A DNA stretch of 64,000 bases, from positions 29,219,497-29,283,496 of the forward strand of contig NC_080670.1 in the NCBI RefSeq assembly GCF_030247195.1, written 5' to 3'. This document shows positions 23,776-33,345 of this stretch, in pieces (the first letter of the stretch is position 1; each line of letters starts with the position of its first letter). The notes beneath the pieces are model-generated. The model worked only from the letters and a program-made list of their open reading frames with translations. It was not told the origin of the DNA and did not search any database. Both the position numbers and the translations under genes were made by a program. Source of the DNA: Topomyia yanbarensis. Its lineage: Eukaryota > Arthropoda > Insecta > Diptera > Culicidae.

Positions 23776-23895
23776 AAAATAATGAATTGTAAATTGTTTT
23801 ATAATGTTGATAGGAATTTGGAAACTAATTATCTTCCGACACGAATGCACCGTTTGGTGTAAAGTGTCGTTAATAAACAACAACAACAACAACAA
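23776..23895 (+). other. 3' untranslated region and (CAA)6 tail of the I-clade LINE
   Basis: 120 bp after the ORF2 stop, ending GTCGTTAATAAA then (CAA)6. The short 3' region and simple trinucleotide tail are where the element's reverse transcriptase would begin copying. Confidence 0.75.
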
Positions 23896-23949
23896 ATTAT
23901 TATTATTATTATTGTTTATTGGGGCTTTAACCAATGGAGGACGATGATT
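23896..23949 (-). mobile_element. Left half of a severely truncated retroposon
   Basis: On the minus strand: AATCATCGTCCT (target copy), CCATTGGTTAAAGCCCCAAT, AAAC, then (AAT)6. Beyond the inserted I element the (AAT)20 run continues and is followed by the second AATCATCGTCCT (16785-16774). The whole is a ~24 bp stub of a LINE/SINE 3' end with an AAT tail and a perfect 12 bp target duplication. The I element landed in its tail. Confidence 0.65.
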
Positions 23950-24340
23950 CTTGGGAGGAGCAAATCATTCTCATTGTGCATGTTTCACTGACCCAACATT
24001 TTTATAAAATGGTCAATAACGACGCCAGACACGTCCAATATTATTCTACTGGGGAAAGAAAGAAATATTAGTTTGACACTCGGTGTTGCCACATTACGTC
24101 AGCATCTCCACGAGCATCACAGAACAGTGATTGTGATAGTAGGAAAGGGAAAAGTTCAGGAGGTATGTCTTGGGAGTCTATATGATCTTAGCGATATGTA
24201 CAAAAGTCACTCTCGATCAATTTCCGAGAATTTTGAACGAGCAAGTTGATCTCTGGACAACCGGCCATCGGAAGCGTTGCTTTTTATTTACACTTCAATA
24301 TTTCCATTTTTTTTTTATTTTTCGTGAAGCTTGAGCTTGA

Positions 24341-25120
24341 ACTTAACGTTAAATAGCGATAAAATATCTTGAATCATACTCAATCGATATTTTTTCAAAT
24401 ATTTTTTACAAAAGAGAAACTAGCAAAGTAAAAAAAATGAATGGGGTAGTAGAAAAACCTACCAATTACAGAAAACTCTATTTTATTTGTGAAGAGAATA
24501 TGAAATAATTTTGAGCGGCCCAAAATAAGCATCAACTGTACCGAAAGCTACTTTGTATAACGGATACACTAGCAGTTCCACGCGCGCTTCGTTTGTTCCC
24601 CTACCCTATCAGCATACGATCCACAGATCTTCACTTATGGAGCTCCTGCCCGAAGCGAAACTGCGTCAGACTCCAACCTCACTCGCTGTCAATATGTATA
24701 AACTGACAGCAGTTGGGGTCACAATCCGACTTAACTTTAAATAGCGATAAAATGTCTTGAAACATACACAATCGATATTTTTTCAAATATTTTTTACAAA
24801 AGAAACTAGCAAAGTAAAAAAATGAAAAATGAATGGGGTAGTAGAAAAACCTACCAATTACAGAAAACTATTTTATTTGTGAAGAGAATATGAAATAATT
24901 TTGAGCGGCCCAAAATAAGCATCAACTGTACCGAAAGCTACTTTGTATAACGGATACACTAGCAGTTCCACGCGCGCGTCGTTTGTTCCCCTACCCTATC
25001 AGCATACGACCCACAGATCTTCACTTATGGAGCTCCTGCCCGAAGCGAAACTGCGTCAGACTCCAACCTCACTCGCTGTCAATATGTATAAACTGACAGC
25101 AGTTGGGGTCACAATCCGAC
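24341..25120 (+). repeat. Two-copy tandem duplication, ~388 bp unit (family M3)
   Basis: Copy 1 starts at 24341 and copy 2 at 24729, both with ACTTAAC.TTAAATAGCG. They remain closely alike to ACAATCCGAC (24721-24730 and 25111-25120). Small differences (an AGAG deletion, an A-run change, one GATC/GACC change) show slight divergence. Each unit contains GAGCGGCCCAAAATAAG and a GCGCGC(T/G)TCG block. A third, diverged partial copy lies at 37640-37725. The matching short frames (24553-24744 and 24943-25212) have no recognised domain. Confidence 0.9.
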
Positions 25121-25299
25121 CCAGCTCCAGAGTTCACGCAAAATGGCCCCCAAGGTGGCTCCCGATTGACACCGCAGCGATGTACAGGATAGAAGTTCTG
25201 TATCAGAGGTGAATGGCGACGTAGCCTGGCCTCATGTTGCACAATAATACAGATTTGCTAACCAGTTTGGTAAAAGCACAACAGGATCGAAAAACCAAC

Positions 25300-25450
25300 A
25301 GTAAAATTTGTCATGGAATTTTCGTTTCGACTTCATCTCATCAGAATCCGACACTAACTAAGTGACAGGAATAGGCTAGCGCCGGATTACCATTAGCTTC
25401 AAAAATGAAAAAAACGATTTGTGTTTATGAACAAACCCTTAGACCTACGG
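25300..25450 (+). repeat. Dispersed repeat family M2, best-preserved copy
   Basis: TTTTCGTTTCGACTTCATCT, CATCAGAATCCGACACTAAC, GTGACAGGAATAGGCTAGCG and AAAAATGAAAAAAACGAT occur in order. Diverged versions occur at 530-680, 45875-45975 and 46140. No coding motif seen. Confidence 0.55.
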
Positions 25451-27714
25451 GATACATTCGTGACATGTAGGTCCAACAAACAATTCAAGTCAGTTAATCG
25501 TGAAAACCTATACAGCATCAATCAGCGAGGACAGCCTGTACGAAAACGACAAATCTAGAGAAAGCGGACAAAGTAGCCTCCAAGCAATAGTAGGCGATGC
25601 AGCTAATGTATCTCCACCAAGAAAGAAAGAAAGAAGTAACACTTCGCGTACTCAATATCCGATGGAAACATAATTAAATTCAATTTATTTTTATTTGCAC
25701 ATTGTAAATGTTATAGGATCCACGGCTCAGTCATGCTAATGCATTAGGCCGTGTCAAATAAACAAGATGAAAAAAGGAGATGAAAATACCATTTAAATAA
25801 CGTGTTGTTGCACCAAAAGCGGGTGGGTGTACCTCATTAGGCATAAATACATTGAGCATACGGATGTTAGGTATACGTACGTTTGACATAATGAACGATT
25901 GGAATAATAACTGTTATGCATAAATTATCATATTATTTTTTGGTAGTGATAACATCGGGTGGTGATAATATGAATGTATTTTATTTTGTTGTATAAACTT
26001 ATAGATGTGTTTGCTCAAATAAAAGACCGAATGGTTCACATGAGCATGAGCAAAGCCGCATATATGTTTGATTTGATCGCTACGAACAATACAATTATAG
26101 AACGGGTGAAAATATGATCTTGTGTGTAAAAGCGAAGTAAAACTTCAAGCGAGTTGCCCTTCCCACTTTTGTGTTATCGTTTAAGCCAGCCACAGGTGCA
26201 ACATCCTCGTTTCGAATTATTCTCTTGTTCAAGAATAAAATATTTGCCTTGAAGTGCAGCTCATGATATAAAGAATGAAAAAATTAAAAAATTTCAATCA
26301 ACGAATATGCAAATATTGCTGCTTCTAGAACTATTGCTTACCATATTATTCAGCACAATGATTACATTCTTGATGTAATCAAAGTTAAAACTACCCAAGA
26401 TTTTTCCACATTCTGCGGCGAGTTGAAAAAACAAATCATTAAAGCTCTATGAGGAGATAGCATAGCGCAGACTTTTCTAACTCGAAAAACGAGCTTAAAA
26501 GTTTAAAAAGGTTTGACGCTATCGCAACATCATCAAACAAATTACCTGCATCAGTCCTAAAGAACCTCTGACAGACAACTGCTTTATGATGGTTATTGCA
26601 TTACACCTCGATAGTGGTGCATCGAAGAGACCGAGAGGCTTATGGGTCTTTTTATGTTTTTATTTCATACTCTGCACTTGCCCAAGCTAATGGTCAACCA
26701 TTTGCCAGTGCGCGCTGGCGTGACCGACCGGAGGGTTAATGTGAATTGACTTTTGCTGTGGGCCGTGTTTGCAAACATCGTTCCACAGCTAAATGGCGGT
26801 GTTTGCGGACACCCGGCTCGCAACTAATTGTATGTCTCTCTGCGAATGTGTTCCCCTGAGTACTTGTGACAGCTGGGTTGGAGCATGAATGTAGAACTGG
26901 CGTATATGATAGAATAGTGGGTAATTCTCCGAGGATTCGTTGAAAATTTTGTCAGGTGTTCAATTCGTGCATTCAATTTGATGCATTTGAGAAGATCGAG
27001 TTGGATAAATTAAGGTACGATCAGTTCAACGACGCACATAAATCATATATTTTCGGTCAGAATAGAATGATAAAATCCTAACAATGTAATTGTCGTTAAC
27101 GGTGAATCAACATCATTTGCTGGCATTTAGACAAATTCAAATAGTTTGATTGCATGTTACTTGTCCGTTTTCTTTCTACTTTATTAGTCTGTTTTTTCTC
27201 TACTTCTAGTAGTTTGCTTTTCCCGTTACTCATGTACGGTGATGAGCCCATTTTCGACATGTTTCTATTATCACCTTACCTATTTGAAGTCGTTGGTTAG
27301 AGCAGTGTCTGCCATCTTTGTTAACCGCATTGATTCAAATGGTAGCGCAACTCGATTAGAGTTTTCGTTGCGTTCAAACACGATAATTTCACTGTTTTCA
27401 GCGCATTTGTGTTACTAAACTGGTTCTTAACAACGAATCAAAACTGTTGATGTCAATTTTTACGCATTTCATTGATTGTAGGCCGAGAAATTAATGAATT
27501 AGTGAGGCACCCTGCTTAGTATGGTGAAAATAGGCACATTACCCTATACCAAAAATAATATCGATCAATTTGTACACCTTTACATGATCTCTTTGCATCT
27601 TTTTTTTCTTCATTCGGAATGGTATTCTTCCTTTTATTACTATATCCCCAATTAGATTCAAACTAACACTCACTAACTCAATCACGCATTCTCTCATATA
27701 CACTCACAATCTCT
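25451..27714. other. Stretch without a recognisable feature
   Basis: Unique-looking sequence with no frame of note. There is a short AAGAAAGAAAGAAAGAAG run near 25619-25636. No transposon ends found. Confidence 0.4.
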
Positions 27715-27895
27715 CTCATTCAAAACGTACAAGCGCTCGTGGCCTTCGCGATAACACAAACCTGATCACAAACGCGAACAGACAATTGCAATCATCTACA
27801 TACTTACGTCCGCGATCTCGCCAACATTAAAACACTTCGGTAATTAGGTGAACGTTTTAGCACCTATAAATTTACAAACACGGTTTCCAGTAGGG
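27715..27895 (+). repeat. Dispersed repeat family M1, copy A (partial)
   Basis: Core words in order are GTACAAGCGCTCGTGGCCTT, CGCGATAACACAA, CTTACGTCCGCGATCTCGCC, ACATTAAAACACTTCGGT, and AGGTGAACGTTTTAGCACCT followed by ATAAATTTA. The same order appears at 33090-33230, 48150-48290, 52640-52780 and 55580-55710. Isolated partial copy. Confidence 0.65.
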
Positions 27896-28335
27896 ATGTC
27901 CGATTACGATTCGGTTAATCGATTAATTGATTAACAGTTATGCTAATCGAATAATTTTTAAACGATTAGTAACTGTTAGATAATCGAAGTAGTCGAATAA
28001 TTTGTCTACATTATTGTTATGATTGGTGCCAGAAAAATAAAAAAAAATCTTTTTTTAATAATTACTCTATAGAAAGTTTGAAAGTTGCGAAATTTTCCAG
28101 TCGATTGATGAAATCGAGTGCATCGGGGTCGATTAATTAACCGGTTAAGTTGGGTTTCGTCGGTGAATTTTCGTCAGCTTATTACTCGCCAGATTGAATC
28201 TGTGTAAATCTGGTTGCAGTTTTAAACTACCAACCAATCGATTTAATCGGTTGAAAAAACCCGATTTCAACGGATTTCATCGGTCACTTTTAAACCTTTG
28301 CGACGCAGTGGGACGTATACGTCTCACCTACTTCT

Positions 28336-28414
28336 CCTAAGTTTTTATTGGATTTTTAGTTAGCGTTGATATCTAAATACGAATTCTTTCTTTCAATCAA
28401 CTCTTAGAGAGGTA
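28336..28414 (+). repeat. 79 bp direct repeat, left copy
   Basis: Starts CCTAAGTTTTTATTGGATTT and ends CTCTTAGAGAGGTA. Matches 30744-30822 over 79 bp with two substitutions and no gap. It abuts the 3' end of the antisense LOA LINE. Confidence 0.9.
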
Positions 28415-28579
28415 TCAGGAATCAGTAGCGTCTGGCTCAAATGGCACGTTCCCCATGTTGATCGGAGATTTGTGCCTTGCCAAGAATCGTCTTTTCATCA
28501 TTCTCCTGATGGGAAGGATTGGGGAAGTGGTAAGGTTAGGGGTGAGGAAAACAACGACACAGAACAATTAAAACAGAGC

Positions 28580-28755
28580 ATTCTGCACCCCCGGAGTGAT
28601 GCTGAACGATCTGCAGGTGCTACAACAGCAGGAATAAAACTTGCAACCCCCGGAGGGATTTAGAACCTCTACTCAAACAGTGAGCGTATATATCAACACC
28701 CCCGAGGGATATTGAGGTAACAGAACGACAACACCCCCCGAAGAGATATTGTCAT
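28580..28755 (-). repeat. Four-copy CCCCCGAGGGATATTG motif in the LINE 3' region
   Basis: On the plus strand the motif CACCCCCGGAG.GAT.(T/C)TGA occurs near 28586, 28644, 28696 and 28731, spaced about 35-58 bp apart and separated by unrelated sequence. It may form structure in the LINE RNA 3' end recognised by its reverse transcriptase. The role is inferred. Confidence 0.7.
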
Positions 28756-28773
28756 TCAAATACGGCTAAAAAA

Positions 28774-30740
28774 CTATAGCTTTTTACCACACTGGGTTAG
28801 GAACAAAAGCATATCCTTAAATTTCAGCTCTCTGTACATAGGTTCATCTATGTATGGAGAACCAAAAATCCGGATGCGCAATTGCATTAATACAGGGCAA
28901 TTGCATATCAAATTATATGATGTTCCGTAATCGGATTCACAAAGATCACATGAATAATGCTCAGCGCGCTGAATAGTAGCCATGTGATAATTGAGTTTGC
29001 AATGTCCAGTCAGTGCCCTGACCAGAATACTGCAGTTGTGCTTGGAAAAATGCAACAAATTTCTTGACATTTTCGGACTCACATCTGGCAGAAAAGCCTT
29101 TTTTTGAACGCAAGTTTGCAAGCTACGCCAATGGTTGGCATGTTCGAATGCAGCCCAAGAGCGAATCTTGTGCTTTATCCAACTTATTGACAGTGGTAGA
29201 ACTGGTTCTGGACCAACGAAATCAGTCGCAGCGCCAGCTCTAGCCAATTCGTCCGCCCATTCATTTCCAGTAATACCGGAATGACCGGGTACCCATAGAA
29301 GGTAGATAGCATTTGAAATGCTAAGTTCTTCGATTAATCTACCAAGCGAATGAGATTGGTTTAATCTCATCTCATGACAATAGACACCAGCACCGGCTCG
29401 GCCCTCCAACAAAGAACCGTCCGTATAACAAACTACGTATTCTTCAAGTTGTCGCTCCATCCAGCCAGACAGCCATTCCTCACGAAGAGGAATTCTCACA
29501 TTGAAAGTTTTAGAAGGAAAACTACATGTGAGTGTAAGGTCACTGGGAGCAAGTGTATATTCATCCCTAGTAACCATTTGGGGCCACAGTCTTGTGTGGC
29601 TAGTTACACGATCTATTGGGTTACTGTTCCAGAGCCCAGTAACCTTAAGACGGTATGCACAAGAAAGTGCTTCTTGTTTCAGAAACACATGTAGTGGTTT
29701 TATGTTCAAGAGTGCCTCGAGAGCAGCAGTAGGTGTTGTCGAGAACGCACCAGTCATCGCCATCAAGACCATCCTCTGAAGATGGTTTAACTTTGATTGG
29801 ATTGTCATGACTTCTCCCTTCTGCCACCAAACAAGGCACCCGTATGTAGGTATTGGTCTAACAATTGTTGTGTAGATCCACTGAATGTACTTGGGTTTGA
29901 GTCCCCAAGATTTGCCGAAAGCCCGTCTACATTGGGCCATGCAAGCTTTCTTGATCCTGAAATCGATGTGAGCTGTCCAATTAAGTTTTGCGTCGAGAAT
30001 TACCCCAACGTACTTAACTTGATCTTCGACAATAATTTCAGAGTCAAAAAACTGCAATGGACGAGCTCCGGTTGTAATCCTTCGTTGCGTGAAAAGCACC
30101 ATTGAGGTTTTATTTGGATTAACTGATAGTCCAACATGAAGACACCACCGCTCAACAACACAAGGCTTGTTGCATCAAATCAAAAAGTGTGTTAATGCAA
30201 ATACAGGTGATCATTATATGATAATCATCGGCGAAACCATACGTCGGAAACCCAAGCTCATTTAGTTTTCTCAACAAGCTATCGGCGACAAGGTTCCATA
30301 GAAGTGGTGACAGCACACCACCTTGAGGACATCCGCAGACACTCAGTTTCCTCATCTCTACTTGTTTTAACGATATGCACAGATGTCGGTTGCTAAGCAT
30401 TACGTGTATCCAGTTCGTGATATATGAAGGTACTCCATGATCTCGTGCTGCTTCCAAAATGGATTCGAAAGACACGTTGTCAAAAGCACCTTCAATATCG
30501 AGAAAAACTCCTAAACTTGATTGCTTTTGTGAAAAAGCTTTTTCAATGTTGTAGACAACATTGTGTAACAGGGTGGTAGTAGACTTCCCCGCTGATATGC
30601 ATGTTGCATTACATGCAGCGGGTGCTCGCCCAAGCTACTATCCCGAATGTAGTGGTCGATTAAACGTTCCACTGATTTGAGAAGAAAGGAGGTCAGACTG
30701 ATCGGTCTAAAGCTCTTTGCCTCCTCATAAGTGACGCGGC
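28774..30740 (-). pseudogene. LOA-type reverse transcriptase-RNase H pseudogene
   Basis: Read on the minus strand, the reverse transcriptase gives FRPISLTSFLLKSVERLI, GVFLDIEGAFDN (motif A, ~30500), CGCPQGGVLSPLLWNLVAD (motif B, ~30320) and TYGFADDYHIM (motif C, ~30230, FADD). The thumb with KYVGVILDAKLNW follows. RNase H starts CYTDGSLLEGRAG (~29410) and ends LWVPGHSGITGNEWADELAR (~29250). The stretch between them, which should carry the second and third catalytic acids, is missing, probably deleted in frame. A CX2C...C finger (CDLCESDYGTSYNLICNC) closes the protein. One frameshift lies near 30150 and another near 30590. The frame ends TAG/TAA near 28774. Dead copy. Confidence 0.85.
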
Positions 30741-30743
30741 CAC

Positions 30744-30822
30744 CTAAGTTTTTATTGGATTTCTAGTTAGCGTTGATATCTAAATACGAATTCTTTCTTT
30801 CAATCAACTCTTAGGGAGGTAA
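30744..30822 (+). repeat. 79 bp direct repeat, right copy
   Basis: Same length as 28336-28414, differing at two positions (TTTCTAG for TTTTTAG, AGGGAG for AGAGAG). It marks the 5' truncation point of the antisense LINE. Confidence 0.9.
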
Positions 30823-30894
30823 GAAGTACAACTAGCTCAAAAAATATGTGAATTTGTTAATTACTTATCTATTGCACACAGTAGGTATTTGGTA

Positions 30895-31016
30895 TGGGGC
30901 GTGTTTGTGTGCTTTTAGTTGGAGATTATCTGCGCGCCAGATGGCGCTTTGGAACAAATTGTGTTTTCCTCCTATTTCGCAGAGTGTCGCAGCAACGCGC
31001 GATGGGTATTAGCTAG
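30895..31016 (+). mobile_element. Helitron-like 3' end fragment
   Basis: Matches the last ~120 bp of the element at 9345-9556. It runs from GGGGCGTGTTTGTGTGCT through GCGCGCCAGATGGCGCT to GCAACGCGCGATGGGTATTA and CTAG (31013-31016), followed by T. GCGCCAGATGGCGC is a near-perfect palindrome that could form the terminal hairpin, although it lies ~80 bp from the CTAG. There is no 5' half in this copy. Confidence 0.5.
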
Positions 31017-31289
31017 TTAGTTATAAACAATTAAAACTCGAAAAGCTCGTTTTTTTTGCAATAAATTCGGCTGTGTCTGAACTAAAAGTCCTAGATATCT
31101 AAAAACATTTTTGCAAGTATCTTAAACATTGAACTAAATAATAGATTTTTGCAGAATTTTTCGCAGGTAAGTTTTTTAGAAAAAATATCAAAATATGTAA
31201 AAATGCAGTTTATTATTATATTGGTCTATAAAAGATTCTGAGAGACAGGGATAACTTCTCAACTAGCATAAAAATAGATTATGTGGTTT

Positions 31290-31775
31290 TTGAGGTCGCT
31301 GATTACGTCGTTACGATTCTTATAACAGAATTTGAAAAATCAAAATGGGGACTACACAATAGCAGCCATTTGTTACGAAATTTGCAAATCTGGTTACAAT
31401 GTGCATAAATCTCCGTTTGCTAGAATTTTTGGGGTCGCTGATTACGATTCTACTATCAGAATTCGAAAATTCGAAATGGCGCCTACAAAATGGCAACCAT
31501 TTTTTACAAAATAGGCAAATTTGCATTGTGAGTATAAAACTTGATTCACGGAGTTTTCTTAGGGGCGCACAGTCGCCATATTGGATCCGCCATTTTGAAT
31601 TTTATATTTTCGACGTCAGAGTCAGAATCAGCGACCCCGAAAGCCCTGTTGTAAGGCGTTTTAGGCCAATATAAAAAATGAAATTTAGCCAAGCACAGTC
31701 GCCATATTGGATCTGCTATTTTGAATTTTACATTTTCGACATCAGAATCAGAATTGACGACCCAGAAAACCTAAA
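31290..31775. repeat. Inverted repeat cluster (GGTCGCTGATTACG words)
   Basis: GGGGTCGCTGATTACG through GAAAATTCGAAATGGCG (31429-31480) reappears inverted as CGCCATTTTGAATTTTATAT through TCAGAATCAGCGACCCCG (31588-31640). A second, more diverged arm pair is at 31290-31345 and 31710-31765. The nested arms could fold into a long hairpin. Short frames on both strands here arise from the symmetry. Confidence 0.7.
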
Positions 31776-31833
31776 TAAAGCTAAAAATAACAGTATTAAC
31801 AATAAAAATAAAATTCGCGTCGCATAGGGTTAA

Positions 31834-32985
31834 TCGGCAGTCGCTTCTGGAGATGTCCATGTTAAACTCCCATAAAAGTCTGTGTAACAAACAATCAACC
31901 GATTGGTTGCTTAGCGACCGATTGTGCCGACGCTAACCGATTTAGTCGACGGGTAAATCGAGAGAAATTTTAATGTGGTACTTCAATTTAACACAGCTCA
32001 ATGTGCTAGCTCAACGGAGCCGCGGATCTATTACAAACCTTTACAAATATTAGTGGTTGTCCTGTTGATCGCATGCGCGTATTGCATCGCCACTGCGTCT
32101 TGGGAGTCATTTATCAACTAACACATTAATTTGATATATGCAAAGAATGATCGTGTAACGGTACCACAATGTGTTTTGTATGATAGGTTTAGGTAGGAAG
32201 GAATGAGTAAGTCCAACCGCATAGTCGCGACGAAAACACTATTAGGAATAACTAGTACAAAATTTCTCCAAGTATCCTTTGTAACGGATTCCACATCGCC
32301 GTGCTGCAACATGAGATTTTTTATAACCACATAGCAAATACGCGATGCCAGATCGTGAAACCATACCTCGACTTTGTTATTATCTGTACCTATAAACAGA
32401 TATCTTGCTTTTTGCGCTGTTACATACAACCACATGTTTAGGTTGATATCTAAAATGGATTCTTTTGGTCGGGTCATTTGATGGACGTTATCAATATGCC
32501 TGACACGATGAAACTGGATAAAGATGACCTTTCGTAAACCTAAGCTTCATGTTCATGCTTCGTAAGTGTTGCACATTGCGAATACTTGGTCTTATACGAA
32601 AAGATCGCAAATCAATTGTAATCGTATTGGACCAGATCAATATTTCTTGCTTCCGAGGCTCACTCATCTCGATCGTTTACCACAGCAGGGTTAAATAAAA
32701 ACAGTTTCTTTTGATCTTCAGACAATGCCCATTCGATTAAAATAACTGTTTCTTATTGATTTATTCTTGCAGGCATAATCTGAAAGAAAATTTAATGTCG
32801 TCAGCGTTGTTTTTAGAGGGTGGTTGGTAGTACTACGACAACCGAGTTTTACACGTGAATCCTTTTTTTCTCGGAATGCTAGAACAGTGGTTAATTCGAG
32901 ATAGCGCCTGCACTGTCACTTTTCGATGTGAGAAGTGTGCACAAAATGGTCTAATCCTACTGGCTCTATAAGTAGAAATGTCGCA
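31834..32985. other. No recognisable gene
   Basis: Begins with sequence rich in ACCGATT/AATCGG words (31890-31960). Related words (AATCGATTAAT, CAATCGATTTAATCGG) flank the other side of the TTAA element at 27915-28260, so this and 27900-28290 may belong to one older unit. The 119-codon minus-strand frame at 32118-32477 has no recognised motif. Confidence 0.4.
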
Positions 32986-32989
32986 TTGA

Positions 32990-33345
32990 AAGCTTGTCAA
33001 GTAGTTATTGGATCAATCCGCACGATCATTCAAGAACACACGGGAATATGTGAATGGTCGTACGGTTATAAAATCTAATTTGTTCCCGCGAAGTTACATA
33101 CACGCTAGCCGACGCGACAAACACGTTAACATACAAACGCTCAAGCCCTTCGCGATCATCCATGCACACCTACGCCCGCAATATTGCAAGCAGGATAAAA
33201 CCCCGGTGAATAAGTGAACGTTTTAGCAGTTCACATCTGAACCGTACATTCCATATCACAATCAGAATCACGGCTCGCTGCAATAGGCCTTAAGCAGTGT
33301 TTTAGTGGGTCCCATTTCCCGTCTCGTCTGCAATTGTCAAGTGAA
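32990..33345 (+). repeat. Dispersed repeat family M1, copy B
   Basis: One of the most complete isolated copies. In order it has CGGTTATAAAATC, TTCCCGCGAAG, ACATACAAACGCTCAAGCCC, TTCGCGATCATCCATGCACA, CCTACGCCCGC, CCCCGGTGAATAAGTGAACG, CTGAACCGTACATT, CACAATCAGAATCACGGCTC and TTTTAGTGGGTCCCATTTCC then CGTCTCGTCTGCAATTG. It defines the right part of the family seen separately at 37022-37125 and interrupted at 55788/60893. No coding capacity. Confidence 0.7.

Larger units (their letters stand above)
16843..23895 (+). mobile_element. I-clade LINE, nearly full length
   Basis: A 7.05 kb element with a ~740 bp 5' untranslated region, ORF1 with zinc knuckles, ORF2 with endonuclease, reverse transcriptase and RNase H, and a short 3' end finishing in (CAA)6 (23878-23895). 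RNase H in ORF2, three CCHC knuckles in ORF1 and a trinucleotide tail fit the I clade. It sits between (ATT)20 on the left and (ATT)6 on the right, so it appears to have entered an ATT array and any target duplication is hidden there. Only one frameshift and one stop separate it from intact frames. That implies recent activity. Confidence 0.9.
28415..30743 (-). mobile_element. LOA/Lian-like LINE, 5'-truncated, antisense
   Basis: A 2.3 kb LINE fragment reading right to left. It starts inside the reverse transcriptase, carries RNase H, and ends in a ~350 bp 3' region. It is bracketed exactly by the two 79 bp direct repeats. Motif B in the form GCPQGGVLSPLLWNLV and motif A FLDIEGAFDN, with a downstream RNase H, are characteristic of the LOA clade (Lian of Aedes). 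A further relic of this family lies at 15706-16725. Confidence 0.8.
28290..31833. mobile_element. TTAA-flanked TIR element (piggyBac-like) hosting later insertions
   Basis: TTAA (28290-28293) precedes ACCTTTGCGACGC. The far end is GCGTCGCATAGGG followed by TTAA (31830-31833). The 13 bp ends are inverted with two mismatches. TTAA plus CCC-type ends fit the piggyBac superfamily. The 3.5 kb inside is not a transposase gene. It contains an antisense LOA LINE between 79 bp direct repeats, a Helitron-like 3' end and an inverted-repeat cluster. The original element was probably a ~1.1 kb non-autonomous unit that later received the LINE. Confidence 0.6.

Noticed and set aside
27900..28289. hAT-like element starting CAGTAGGGATGTCC
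   Set aside because: The start looks hAT-like and the region is rich in AATCGATTAAT words, but I found no matching inverted right end or 8 bp duplication.
28336..30822. 79 bp direct repeats as short LTRs of an LTR retrotransposon
   Set aside because: No TG...CA ends, no primer-binding site or polypurine tract, and the internal sequence is a non-LTR LOA-type coding region in the antisense direction.
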